Assembly (NCBI GenBank): GCA_032719365.1
Contig: CM064869.1
Coordinates: 27,251,504-27,315,503 of the forward strand
Source of the DNA: Prinsepia uniflora
Taxonomy: Eukaryota > Streptophyta > Magnoliopsida > Rosales > Rosaceae
DNA: 64,000 bases
Direction of reading: 5' to 3'
Below the pieces are notes generated by a model that searched no databases, was not told the DNA's origin, and worked only from the letters and a program-made list of their open reading frames with translations. The translations under genes were made by a program, and so were the position numbers. Below, in pieces: positions 1 through 12,109 of the stretch; the stretch's first letter is position 1; each line of letters starts with the position of its first letter.

Positions 1-510
1 AGTGGTGTTCTTTTTGGTGGTCCAATGGATGGGTGGTGGCATAAGGAGGGGCAGTCGTAGGCCGCGAGCCTCTCCTTCGCCTGGCCACTGTGGATCTGAT
101 TGGTAGGACTGACTTAGTACTAATGATTCATTATTCATTTGTTGATAAGAAAGGGACCTCCTAGCTCTTCAATTAAAAAACTATCTTGGGTGATCTGGGT
201 CCTCATAATTGTTGATAAAATATTAAAATGCCGGTGCCCGTGCCAAAAGCTACTTTGTTTTACGTCCCTGATATTTTATCAAAATTTCTTACCTCATTAG
301 TTTTGGGCTCATTCGGTTTTCAACTTCAAGTTGATCGAGTCCATCTGATTCGGTCCATTTCCAACTTCAATTCAAAAACAATAATAATTACGAATTAAAT
401 AATTAAAAAAAAAAGAAAAACCATTTGAATTCTGAATTTTTTAAAGAATAACCCGATTTTAAAACTAATTAAAACATAATGATTGTTATCGGGCGGTGCC
501 CATTTATAGC

Positions 511-511
511 A

Positions 512-534
<23 letters not shown>
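511..534. repeat. (AT)12 microsatellite
   Basis: About twelve AT dinucleotides in a row, followed by a short GTATGT tail. Likely length-polymorphic. Confidence 0.9.
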
Positions 535-542
<8 letters not shown>

Positions 543-1144
543 TGCTATATTTTAATAAAAATAAAAGATTTTCAATAGCAATAATGAACGTGATCAACTA
601 TATATGCTTGCTTCTATGGATATCAACTACTTAATGAAGAAGACATATCACTAAATTAATTAACTGCTTAATATTTGAGACATTGGCTCTTATGAATTAT
701 GATATCACAAATTTAATTTGATTAAAAAAACATAATTTCCTTTGGTTGTAAACGTGTAGAGATTGTATTTGGGTTTTGGAACTCTTTCGCATTTCGTTGC
801 TCCAAGGATTTCTCCTTCTAAATTTCTTGTTTCTTATTAATGAAAATTAAAAAAATAAAATATTTGGGCACGACATGGATTGAATATTACATGTCCTTTG
901 ACATACATATACGATATCCCCATAAAAAAACAAAACCAGCCATCTAGTCTAGTTTCACCATACACTGAACATTCAATTTAAGTTATTAAATGAATTCTTT
1001 GGTGATTATTAAGGAATATCTCAATTTGACAGTGATTCAGAAAGGATAATATAGTACGAAATCAATATTTAGTATCACTCGTATTAATTAACCACCACAT
1101 TAGTTAATATAATCGAATCCCGATGACAGAGCCCAAGCCCAAAA

Positions 1145-1202
1145 GCAAAGAGTAGTGCGAAACACTCTTTGGAGCAAAGAGTAGTGCGAAACACTCTTTG
1201 GA
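1145..1202. repeat. 29-bp tandem duplication, each unit a potential hairpin
   Basis: Two abutting identical 29-base units. Each contains AAAGAGT and its reverse complement ACTCTTT about 10 bases apart, so each can fold as a short stem-loop. It lies about 150-200 bp upstream of the TATA box of the plus-strand gene, so it may sit in that promoter; any role is inference. Confidence 0.75.
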
Positions 1203-1352
1203 TTCTTCTCCTTTATGCTGCTCGAAAAGGAACTTCCGAGCCCGCCAAAATATATTGAAATGTTAGCAGAAAGAAAGAAAAAACAAATATACCGTATAAA
1301 ATGAAATTTCATTTTGGAATCCCTCCAATTTTCCCAAATTCAAATCCCACCC

Positions 1353-1359
1353 TATAAAT
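1353..1359 (+). promoter_or_regulatory. TATA box of the unknown-function gene
   Basis: TATAAATA lies in a C/T-rich context about 65 bp before the ATG at 1420. This is typical for a plant promoter with a short leader; the transcription start would be near 1380-1390. Confidence 0.6.
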
Positions 1360-1419
1360 ACCGCTCTCACCAATTTTCCCCCTCCCTCCAATTTTCAAGG
1401 CCCAAAACCACTCTTCTCC

Positions 1420-4400
1420 ATGGCCGACTATGAACCTCCCTCCTTCTCCCTCGGACTCGATCTGGGTTTCGATTCGGAGCTTCCAACAGCTGCCACTGAC
1501 GAATTCACTCCGCCACCAGCTCCAGAACCCTTTACGCGGTTCGGATATCGGCACACCCTTTGTCGTAGACGATGAAGAGATCGAGCCTCAAATCGCGGTT
1601 CCAGATCCAGAACTCGGGCCCCCACTCGGTCGACCGTTCAAGCGGCTAAAGCGAGGATTGGCTCGGAAGAAAGAACCCACAACGCCATCTCGGAATATCG
1701 ACGATGATATCGAGGACTTCTCTTCTGAGGAAGATATTATTCGAGGTATAACACACATTTCTTTCATTTTCTATTTGTGGTTAAGTGCAAATGGGAAGTG
1801 AAAAGGTTTATTTATTTTTGGTAAGCTTTGATAAAATCAAGGAAATGATTTCTAATTGATTATCCCCATTGAAAAATGTTGATAATGAATCGTTTCCAGA
1901 TGCTTAGGACAAGGAGGCAAATTTAAAACAATTTTTCGTTTAATTTCTGCATAGATTTCTGTGGAAGACACATGGAATGTCTGATTCAGTTGTTAAATAT
2001 AAGAAAGTAGCCTTTTCGTTGGATTTGCAAAAGTAATGTATTTGGAATTTGGGAGTCGGCTTATTTTCGAACTTTATGATTTTGGGGATTAAGTTATGCG
2101 CAACGTGAAACTTTGAAACGGGAAATTCGTAAGTCTGGTTGAGAATTGAAATGCTATTTAGGGCGTGCACTATAAATGGGGACTTCATTCAAAAATTAAC
2201 TGTTTAGAGCAAAGTGGTTGATAAATAGTGGGAAATTGATAGCTGTTTGTGAGCAGTATGGACAAGCACATTGCATCATAAAAAAGCAATGTTGCTTTTG
2301 ATTTCCATTGTTGTGCTATTAGGAGATATTGTTCAGTAATGCAAAATATCCTTAAATTGTTTGCGCATGGTCCAATTTTGGGTGCAATCTATAATCTGAT
2401 TAATTTTGTGATTACGAGTCTCATCCTTTTGTGTGGCTCAATTCTATTATTGATAATTTTAGATTATTGGTTACCAAAATTTGTAGTAGATGCACCTATG
2501 TCGGCAGAATACCATACAATTTCCAGAAGTTCCAAGATCCCATTGCATGGAAGTGGGGTTTTAACCTCTCAATCATCCCATCATAGCATGGGAAGGAAAA
2601 GGGAACCTGTTTCAGGTGCTCTGCCTTCTGTGAGTTCGGACACAAGCTACAAAGGGTTGATGTTTCCAAAGTTAACTACCAGTCCTCTTCGAAGGTTTCA
2701 GTTAGTTGATTCTGATTCTGATGATCCTTCAGTTAGTGAAAATGTAAGCCAGGTTACTTGTAAAATTGACCTGTCCTCAAAGAAGCAAGACTTAAATATT
2801 AACCATCCTATAAGTACTAGTGAAACAAAGAAGAAAATATCACCACCGAAGCGTCTGGATGATGTGGATTTGTGGAACGATTTCATTTCTATCAAGAAGA
2901 TTAACATTCCAACACCTGCTTTGGATGAGGTATGTGAAGAATACTTCCAATCTACGAAGGATAAGACGACTCAGAAATTGGAGAGCGATTCATGTCAACG
3001 TACAAATGGGAACTTTCATGCAACAACACCTTATGTCCAAGATGTTGAACAACTCTGGAATGTGGATGATCCCCTTCCACCTGCTCATCATTACTTTTTC
3101 CATGAGGATCCAAAGATTCGGGAATTAGTCTGTAGTCGCTTACCAAATTTTTTCCCACTCGTTAACAGAGGAAATCAACAGAATGGTGCATCAATTATTG
3201 ATTACATGTAAATACTTTTTTCATTTTTTCTTGTCTTTATCAACTTGCTTTGTAAGTGTTATGTCATGACGTGTTTTGCATTGTCACTTTAGGGGTCAAT
3301 TCAGCAATGGAGAGACTTCAAAGAGGAAAGTGAGTCAGATCATTGACCTGGAGAAAAGCTCTAAGACAAGAAATAAATCAAACATATCAAATGTTGAAGA
3401 AGGTTCGCATGCTTCTGGAAGCTGGATAAATCCAAATGGTAAAGCACCACAGAGAGGTAGGGGAAATAAGAGCTCAAACAAGGGAAGAAATAAGTCACAA
3501 AAATCAAATTCTGAAAATGTGGAACTTGGTTCTGGAAACTGGATTGAACCCAGAAGCTATGCCAGTACAAAGCGGATTCAAGCCAATGCACAACCTTCTA
3601 GTCAATGGAATGAGTCCAGTGCAAATGGGCAAGCTGCTGGTCATTGGTATACCGACACTAATGGGAGGAAGGTACTGCACATTCCTAATTTATTTTTCTT
3701 TCTTTGTGTAGATCTTACGTTAATACCAATTAGCTGGTCATTTTTTAAGTTGATGTTAATAGATTTGTACGGTATAAGGGGCTTTAAAGTTTGATTGTGG
3801 ATTGCTAATAGCCTATCCCATTATGATTACAATATCTGAGAAGCAATGCCAAATCCTACATCATCATGTTGTTACTTAACTGAAGAAGGAGAATAATCAG
3901 AGTTTTGAAAAATGATTTTTCTGGGTGCTTGGTTATCATGTTGTCTGGTTTGAATGATATCATGCATTGGCCACTGGATCTTCTCGTTATGTTGATAATG
4001 GCCATGTGTTATACATAATCCCTTATTAGTTATTCAAGTTTCTGTTAATTTGGGTTTCATCTTAAACTCTTTCATAGAATAGGAATCCTGGGGAAATTTG
4101 ATATTGCTGGTGAGATTTCATGTGACCCTTACCTAGGCATTCTTATCCACTGTCAGATAGGATATAAGCGACTTGTTTGGCATTTTAGTTGTAATCCTAT
4201 TGTCATGTTTTTGACATTCTTACTGCATGTCCATAAGTCTCGCCTTGCCTTAATACTATTCAGGTTTAAATGCACTAGTTTTTATCATCAGGTTTATGTC
4301 AGTAAAACTGGGCAGGAATTGAGTGGTTCAGCAGCTTACAGACTTTATCGGAAGGTAAATACATGTAAATCCATACTCTTCAATGCCTTGTTCTCTTTAT

Positions 4401-4555
4401 GCAGCATACACATTTTTTTTACTTTTGTTCATTGACAGGAAAGTGGAAAACGGTCTGCGAAAGCCAAAAATCCGAAAGCCAAAGATCCGAAAGCCAAAGA
4501 TCCGAAAGCCAAAAATCCGAAACCCAGGAAGGAAAAATCTTCCAAGAAGAGGTGA
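1420..4555 (+). CDS. Conserved plant protein of unknown function, five exons, apparent frameshift in exon 1
   Basis: Exons by splice-site reading: 1420-1745, 2487-3207, 3293-3671, 4292-4354, 4439-4555. All introns are GT-AG and phases join. Exon total is 1606 nt, one more than a multiple of three. The ATG at 1420 opens an acidic, proline-rich start (MADYEPPSFSLGLDL) resembling the start I associate with plant homologues, but that frame stops at 1573. The continuing frame (VVDDEEIEPQI onward) is shifted by one base, so the DNA has an apparent extra base near 1530-1560. An ATG at 1430 in the second frame would avoid the shift but give an unfamiliar N-terminus. Expected product is about 534 residues: acidic N-terminus, basic KRLKRGLARKK (possible nuclear signal), acidic DDDIEDFSSEED, a conserved-looking block EQLWNVDDPLPPAHHYFF in exon 2, and in exons 3-5 a segment ending in a lysine-rich tail of KAK(N/D)P repeats. 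Function is unknown; a nuclear protein is inferred. It could be a recent pseudogene or contain a sequencing error. Confidence 0.72.
4460..4530 (+). repeat. 15-bp in-frame repeats encoding a KAK(N/D)P tail
   Basis: About four tandem 15-base units encode the lysine-rich C-terminal tail of the unknown-function protein. Each unit gives five residues, so length variation would keep the frame. The run ends just before the TGA at 4553. Confidence 0.8.
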
Positions 4556-5862
4556 GGCTGACTTGCAGTTGATGCCATGCACCAAAAACTGTAATATTTC
4601 TTGTCCATAATCGATAGTTTTAGTTGTTTTAGATTGTATCCCTAGTAAAAGTGTCTACCAGGGAACATTTTACCCTGAATCTGAAATAACACAATTTGCC
4701 AGACATGGTCTCGTTTCATGAATAACTATTAACTTCATTCCAACTCCCCACTCCAAGTGACTTGATGGAACAAGTTCAATTGTTTAAAAATTTGGAGTCT
4801 ACTTCAATGATAATGTCATTCATTGTATGTTGGGTTGTCCAAAGAGAGCTCTGATATTCCTACCGACTTCAAACATCATCCATCTTTATGCATGCACGCT
4901 GTTCTCGTGCTTATAAAAGGGTATATGGTCGTGCTTATGTTTACCCACTTTCTAACTTGTATGATTGAGCTCCAAAAATGTGCCGATTAGTGTGCCTGAT
5001 TGCAGATCCAGCACCAACATGATATAAGCCCGTAATTAAGTTTAACGAAGTTCTCAAAATTAAGAAAGTGATATGGGTGTTTGACCACGTTATCCGTAGA
5101 GTATTTTAAACGACCATGTCACTTCCATTGAGACTTGACCTGAAGCTAGTTCCAGTTCCAATGCAGAGTTCTTGTTTGTTTGTGGGAGGTGGGGGGTGCT
5201 TTACGAATAATGCGGTCAGCTTGGGCTCAGCCACCCGTACCCAAGATCTCTACATAGAAAGCAGAAGCTTTTCATGCTTTATAAAGCAATCCAAAGCAAA
5301 TTATGTGAATCTTATGGATGCCACTTACTACAACTCAAAACACAAAAATACGTGCATAGTAGATTTATTTTCAGCATAACAAAAGCACAAAAGAAAACAA
5401 TTCATTGGCACAAGGAGTACATATATTGGTTATTTGGGAATACCATGCTTCCCTCAAAATTAATCCCAAATGGTGAAAATAAATAAAACTACCCTGATGT
5501 AAAGCCCTCATACAACATTTTATGATCTAAAACAAAAAGCATTCTCCAGCATGATCATGACTTGCAAAAACCACGGAATATGTCAGCAACAAACAAATGA
5601 CTCCACACGTTTGAGAAAATACTTTGTATCACTAACTTCATGAGATCTCAAACAGTTTTCTCAACAGAAAATAATGGCAAGATCTTCGGTGGAAGAACGA
5701 GTAAAAAACTGGGGCCAATATCGACTAATATGTGCTTGTATAATTTACCTGCTGCCCATCTATTGAAAGGAAAAAAAAAACGCAAATGCAAAAGATATAC
5801 AGTTGTCAGAACAACAAGAAACCACCCCTTAATTTTTTTGTATGCATCCTGCATCATTCCAC
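4556..5862. other. Convergent 3' region between the two genes
   Basis: About 1.3 kb between the stop codons of two convergently transcribed genes. It must hold both 3' UTRs. No further gene, RNA gene or transposon remnant was recognised. Confidence 0.6.
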
Positions 5863-8800
5863 TCATTTGTGATCAGAAGTGTAGTGCTGGTTGGGACCAT
5901 TGTGGTCCTCTAGATTAGGAGCCCTGGATCTGAATATGTGTTTGCATGTCCTGCAAAAGTTAGAGAAGAGCATAATTAAGACCAAGAGATGAAATTGGAA
6001 ATCATAAGTAGCGATAATTAGAAGCATAAAAGCGAATATGGAGCGCTATAGTTCTAGGAATGTAAGGGCAAACTATGAAGTGCAAGAGTATTACGCGTTC
6101 AATTCCTCAGTCCTCCTCCTAATATCATTTGACCATAAGACCGGGTCAACATTCTTTGGCAATGAGTCTTGTAGTTGGGTATTCTCTCTAAGCCACTGCT
6201 CCACTTTATAGCACTCATTAGCAACCTGAAATATAGGAAGTTAATCATAGAAAAACTATAGTGACATTCATATGAAGCATAATCAACTAACTGTAATGCC
6301 ATACTGTGTCTCTATCCATGGGTGGTAGCGAATTCACAGCCATCCGGTAATCTCCAATGCACTTTAACAGATCTCTTGTAGCTTGCAATCTTGCTTCCTC
6401 ATCTTTATATCGATTCTCAATAGGATCCACCAGCTACAATGATCAAATAGACATTAAGAAAGGAGAAAATATAATACAAACATAAATTCTTGAATTTAAG
6501 AAATGGAGATAACCTTCTTAAGATCTTCCAGCTTTGAAGTGTAAGCATTTTCAGTTTCATCTTCTCCATCATCATAAAGCCATTCCTCTGTCAGTTGTAG
6601 GCTCCTGGAGATGCCCTCTCTCTCTTGATCACTTGAAAAGTTTCGATATGCGTTCAAAAGCTATTCACATGCATGTCCTTGTGTTAAAAGCCAGCCTATG
6701 GCAAAAATGGCACCATTGACTAAAGTCTAAAGGATCTGCAAGAGTCTGACTAAGCCACAGTAAAAAATGTTCAAGCATGGATATGAGAAGAACAAAGATA
6801 CCACAATAAAGGAATGATCCTTTTCCATATGACATATAGAATAAGTGATAGTCCCACACTAAGACAATTAGATTTTTTTTCCGGTTAAAGCTGATGGAGA
6901 GTAGTCAATAGTCATACAGCTCAAAACCTAAGATTACTAGCCAAGGCTGCTCACTATTATACATGTCGAGCAAACTCTGTTAAGTTGATGTTATATTACT
7001 CTCAGGCCATTCAGGAAAATAAACAAGTGGTCAGAAACATATAACCAACTCTAATATAAGACTATTAGTTACATCCTGAAAGTGCTAGGAAAACAAACAT
7101 ATTTCAAATAATGCTAAATATTTGAGCAGGATGAATCACAAAACCGAAGCAAACATGATCAAAACATAATACTAGTTATGTTATATTACTCTCAGGCCGT
7201 TCAGAAAAATAAACATTTGGTCAGACAACCAAATAACCAACTCCAATATAAGAATGTTAGTGTTGCATCCTGAAAGTGCTAGGAATTTTTTTTTCAAATA
7301 ATGCAAAATATTTGAGCAGGATGAATCACAAAACCAAAGCAAAAATGATCAAAACATAATACAAGTTATACCTTATTCCGCATCTCATAGACATAGGACT
7401 CCAATGCATTCTTTTTGTCTTTAGTTTGTTCCATAATTCTGTCCTGTTGAGCTAACTGGAGTTCTCTTTCTTGAGCTTGTGAAAGTTCAGCCTGGGTCAA
7501 TCCACCATATATCTTTTCACTAACAGGTATCTCTAACCTCCTGGTGGCTTTAGTGTTTCTTTTACCATCACCCTGGAAAAGTGGAAATCTTTAGATGAGT
7601 TCACATCTACTCCACAAACTGTGAACAACTTAATCTGCCAGGAACAACATTTAAAATTCTTTGCAAAACAGAAGTATAGCAATTATGATTTGCATCTTAA
7701 GTATAAATGACAACAATATTGCGAACTAATTATAAGGGAATTGTCGCATATATGGGAAATAAATAAACAAACTTAGTTGAAAACAGACTTACACTAGCAT
7801 GGGAATTGGATTGCATACTACTACTTTCTTCAAGTCCATCTGCAACTGCCTCAGAAGAGCCAGAAGCAGTTCCATAATCAGTGTCCATCAGATCGTCTCC
7901 ATGTTCTTCGATCACCTACAACCATTGTAAGATTTATACCATGATACAATGTTTATCATGAAACGATGATCCTCCAAAACGAGTAAATGAAAAAGCTGAT
8001 ACTGTGTTACAAAAGGAAAAATAGACTTCTTACTTACCATAGCTGATTCAACAGAGACAACACCATGGAGATTTAGTAGAACTTTAACTTTAACTCTTGC
8101 CTTTTCACTATGGGAGCATTGGAAAGGACCAATCTACACAAAAAGTCTATTAATTAGGAAGTCATTGTAATTCATTTATTAAAGGTATTCTCATTGCTAC
8201 AAAAGCCTAAAATGGACCAAAATGGCATTGGAAAGAAAGCAGATAGTAAACCTATTTAAATGGGTTTTGGTGAAATTTCCCTCTCTCTCGCACTCTCTGT
8301 CTCCCCCTCACACCCATAAGAAACAGCTGATACACTGTTTGAAAAATACTGGGGGCTCTCCTGCCTTTGATATACCGTCATTGCTCTCATCTAGTCATAT
8401 CCTTTATTCACAGATATTATTGCATCGCCATCAATAAAATTTAAAGTGCCACATATTCCCCTCTCCACCCCCACTGAGAAAAAAGAGAATGAACAGAAAA
8501 ATATATTACCGTAAAGCAACTAATTTTAGGAGATGCACCAGCAGGAATTTCACTGGGATTAGCATAAAACGCTTCCAAATGAAATAAACTGGTTCTTCGA
8601 AACGTCAATACTTTAACACTTGGAATGGGTTGGCCTTTTGGAAACAGGATACCATTTGCTCCTGTGCTAATTGGAGCTTCATCTAATAAGAACCCTAAAG
8701 AGAAAGGAATTGAGTCTTGAACCTGCATATATATATATATATATATATTATTTATCCAGGAAACCATTACTTTCATTTTGGGAATCTGTTCTGATAACAA

Positions 8801-10445
8801 AGACATATGAATCACTTTGAACATTAAATCTATAAAGTTTGTGCTTTGTTCCCATGAGACTAGCAGGAATATTCGGAATATACAGCATAACTGGAACAAC
8901 TAAGACAATAGAAAGAACGAATCAAGCAAGTATCCTACATGCATTATTGTGCTTTATTTCCAGGTTAAGTGCTGTTATTTTTAGAACTGAATAAGAACTG
9001 AATCCTTTTTTTGTAACAGGCACAAGTTTCAAAAAAACAGAATCCATAAGAAAAACGAAAAAAATGAAGGCAAAAATCAAACTCATTTGTTGATTATTAA
9101 ATACGAACTCAAGGTTCATAAGATAAGAATGTTGGGAGCATTGAGATCAAACAGAATATGCAGATAACATTGCATATAACAGCATAGTAGTGCATTGTGC
9201 ATGACTAAATATATCATAGTATTCAAAGTGACAAGAAACTACTGTAATTGTGACCAAGAAATGTAAAATACAAACCTCGTATTCCCTGACTCGAAAAACG
9301 GGACTTAGCATTGCGCATTGAAGAGCACATCCACGTGCTACACACTCACTTGCATTCAGTGTCCGGCGGGGTTCTTTCCTGAATACAGAAGTTAATATTT
9401 TAGCAATAGCTGGTATCCTAGACCCTGAGCCGACAAGCTCCACAGAATGAATCTTCTCAGCAGTCAAACCTGCATCAGCTAAAGCTTTGATACAAGGAAC
9501 ACCAATTCTCTCAAACAAACCTGAAGCCAGTGTCTCAAAGTCTTCCCTTTTAATAAAACCCTTAACATCTTTCTCATCCATCAAACACTCAATATTAAGA
9601 GGTGCCTCCGCATTCGCACTCAAAACTTTCTTCAGCTTCTCGCATGCTGCCCGTAGCCTGATGCTCGCCTTGACATTAGAGTACACATCAATTCTATACT
9701 GCTCCTTGAACAGTGCAGCAAAATGACTAAACAAGACCTCATCAAAGTCTCTCCCTCCCAAGCTTCTTTCAAAAGTATGAGATCGAATCTGCATATGCCC
9801 AGCCTCAAATGAAGCAATAGAGACCTGGGTATCACAATGACCAATGTCAACAAATGCCACATAAGTTGGACCAGAAGTGGGGAAATCTGTTTTGTAAATC
9901 CCATAACTAAGAGCAGTTGCAGTACAGTCATGCATCAATCTCAGAGGCTTCAACCCAGCAACTGTTGCAGCATCCAAGTATGCACGTCTCTGCAAGTCTG
10001 TAAAGTATGATGGAATACCAATCACACAATCTGAAATGGGTATTTCCTGATTCTTCTCAATTATATCTTTCAAATGTGCAAAAAGCATTGCTGTAATCTG
10101 AACCGGTGTAAATGTATGAGTCTCACCCAAGTATTTCAAATGTATCAAAATGTCACCATCTAATGCTTCAGAAGTTTCAATGGGTAACATTCGAAGATCC
10201 CGTTGAACATCAGGCTCACTAAATTTTCTACCAATCAGTCTCTTCACTTGAGTCACTGTTGATTTTGGATTCATCATTGCAGAACCAGCACCAGCAGACC
10301 CAAGAAACCGCTGCTTCTCACCAAAACAAACCACGGATGGGGTTTCACGTTTTGATTCATCGTTCAACAAAACATCAACACCCCGTTGCTTCACCACTCC
10401 AATTACACAATTCTCATTCCCAATATCAAACCCTACCACACTCAT
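5863..10445 (-). CDS. HSP70-16: Hsp70-16-like chaperone of the Hsp110/SSE family, complete
   Basis: Nine coding exons on the minus strand: 10445-9276, 8722-8510, 8133-8038, 7915-7793, 7572-7372, 6660-6514, 6433-6305, 6225-6095, 5950-5863. Introns are GT-AG and the sum (2298 nt) gives 765 residues, matching the roughly 760 of plant Hsp70-16. Exon 1 encodes the whole nucleotide-binding domain (residues 1-390): phosphate-1 loop as GFDIGNEN rather than the canonical Hsp70 form, which is the Hsp110 signature; GIPSYFTD at 143-150; phosphate-2 VDIGHCDTQ at 199-207; GGRDFDEVLF at 230-239; adenosine motif ELVGSGSRIPAI at 336-347. Later exons give the substrate-binding beta domain, an acidic/serine-rich insert (exon 4) and the helical C-terminus. 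I chose the second Met (10445) because MSVVGFDIG is the family start. Known role: cytosolic nucleotide-exchange factor and holdase for Hsp70. No broken key residue seen. Confidence 0.95.
6990..7369. repeat. Tandem duplication of about 190 bp in an HSP70-16 intron
   Basis: Units 6990-7179 and 7180-7369 are clearly homologous along their length, with scattered substitutions and small indels. They lie in the intron after exon 5, and the second copy abuts that exon's donor site (7371/7370 on the minus strand). The divergence suggests the event is not recent. Confidence 0.85.
8727..8748. repeat. (AT)n microsatellite in HSP70-16 intron 1
   Basis: About eleven AT units, only a few bases intronic of the acceptor of coding exon 2 (exon starts at 8722). 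In minus-strand sense the run takes the place of a normal pyrimidine tract directly before the acceptor AG. Confidence 0.85.
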
Positions 10446-10469
10446 ATTTAACAAATTTTCAGCGCCGAA

Positions 10470-10915
10470 CTAACCAGACCAAATGAATTTCCACTAAGTT
10501 CCTCAAATTGATCCAGAAAACCTATAATTCAAACCCAAAAACTGCAAAGAAGGACAAAAGCGAAATGTGAATTCCATGTACTTCAAACAAGATCAGATTG
10601 TTTTCTCTACTAACAAGGAAAATGAATAAATTATTTAAACAATTGTTGTTATACGTTAATCAAATTTCTAAATCCAGCTGAGATTAAATTTAGCTATCAG
10701 CATATTTCAATCTGACATTTTCAGCTCTTAGAAACCGAAACAATAGAACCCACAAACTCAAACTTCCAAAAGTATATTTACTTTTCCTTGAATTTTCCCA
10801 GAAACCAAACGGAACGCAAATGTTGAATACTTCAAAAGCAAATCCACAAAATTCCTTTAACATAATCTCAACAAAGATGATGAATTCAGGAGGCTGAGGA
10901 AAGCAATTGAAGTAC
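10470..10915 (-). other. Probable intron in the HSP70-16 5' UTR
   Basis: The minus strand shows a good donor (CAG|GTACTT at 10916/10915) about 470 bp before the ATG and a possible acceptor (GGTTAG at 10470) 24 bases before it. This would leave a non-coding first exon at about 10916-11010. A plausible reading only; no transcript evidence is available. Confidence 0.45.
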
Positions 10916-11033
10916 CTGTTTCAGAAACACGTTCCGGAAAGAAGTCGAAAGAGAAAACCATGAAAATGAAAATTACAAACAGCGGAAGAGACTGGTCGAG
11001 AGGAAAACTCTGCCCTTTGCTCGCACGGCAGAA

Positions 11034-11092
11034 ATATACAACGTCACGTTCTCCTTCGGTAAAAATGTGCCATTTACGTGGGTCTTCTTGAA
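11034..11092 (-). promoter_or_regulatory. HSP70-16 promoter with heat-shock-element-like site
   Basis: Read on the minus strand, TTCAAGAA (11092-11085) fits one nTTCnnGAAn heat-shock factor dimer site. An ACGT-core box (CCACGTAA, about 11073-11081) and a TGACGTT-like site (about 11040-11046) follow, and a TATATT box lies near 11034-11039. A second TTCnnGAA (10934-10941) lies downstream in the probable 5' UTR. Two isolated dimers are weaker than the contiguous arrays of strongly heat-induced genes. Confidence 0.45.
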
Positions 11093-11109
11093 AATACAAT
11101 ATTTTCAAA

Positions 11110-12109
11110 CATACTCTTATAGTTTACGTATTTAAAAATATAACCACTCAAATAAGTTATTTTTTCGGGAATACCCTAAAGACATTTTTTTTCTTGAAAA
11201 CTCGGCGGTACCATGAAATTTTATGGAGCATGGCTTAAAACCTAACTCCAATTCATACATTAATGACAAAATGTGTCACTGGGAGCACTTTGGGGTTAAC
11301 GTAAGACTCATATGTCGCATCCAAGGATTAGACTTATCATTCGGGTGTAAGGAAACTTAATAATGTTATGGAGCACTTCAAATCAAAGTTAGATCTAATT
11401 TTAAAAGATATTAACAATTTATGAGTTTTGTCAATTATGTTTGAGCGCACATAAGAAACTCCATCAATTTCACCAACTATAAAATTGTCGCCCATTATTA
11501 CTAATGCTTTATTGGTATTTCTCAATGTTCTAAATGGCGGTTGCCTCATGCCTAGGAGGTAGGTGGAGAGGAGTCACCGGGAATAATGGCTTGGCAGCAA
11601 CAAAGTGCGACAAAGGGGATTGCGTGGCATATAGGCGGACTAGGTGGCAGCTGGGCAGTCTTCGGCGACTAGACGCTAGAGTGGTGGTGACTGCAATTCC
11701 AACTAGGCCAATCCCAGAACTGTGCTCGAGAATTTTAAGAGGGCGCTACCGAGCGTCCAAGGTCGAGAGGGTGGGGCCTAGAGAACCGTTGTTAGGGGTT
11801 ATGCGGTGGTCATCGAGCAGGTGAGGAGAGTAGTCACAACCGACCAAAGCTGGATGGTAACCTTGAGAAGGAAGCTGCTTGATGAAGACGGTTGAGTTGA
11901 TGGAGTTTAGGCAATGTTGACTTCTATTCATTCGTTAGGGCTTATTTGGTAGAAAAGGATAATAAATGGGTTGTTTAAAGGAAATCTTTTGGTTTACGAA
12001 TAAATGGGTTGATTTGGATTTGGATTTGGATTTGGATTTGGATTGAGTGGATGGAGTTAAGTCCATTTATCAGTCGTCTTATAAATGGAGTTGAGGCAAT
12101 GTTGACTTA
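11110..12109. other. Intergenic, possible transposon debris
   Basis: No gene recognised. The part at 11530-11930 is GC-richer than its surroundings and has no recognisable domain. A roughly 22-base segment near 11899-11921 recurs at about 12088-12110, just outside the LTR that follows, with one or two differences. Confidence 0.5.
12011..12044. repeat. (TTTGGA)n hexamer repeat
   Basis: About five TTTGGA units in a row about 65 bp upstream of the Tat-type LTR. Confidence 0.9.

Larger units (their letters stand above)
1..1352. other. Intergenic, AT-rich, no gene seen
   Basis: No open frame of recognisable character occurs here. The stretch is AT-rich and holds a dinucleotide microsatellite (511-534), a 29-bp tandem duplication (1145-1202) and, at its right end, the promoter of the following plus-strand gene. 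I recognise no transposon protein remnant. Confidence 0.6.

Noticed and set aside
1309..1625. Minus-strand open frames under exon 1 of the first gene
   Set aside because: They overlap the promoter and exon 1 of a plus-strand gene with good splice structure and show no family resemblance.
9632..9931. Second minus-strand frame inside HSP70-16 exon 1
   Set aside because: It is the out-of-frame shadow of the nucleotide-binding domain.
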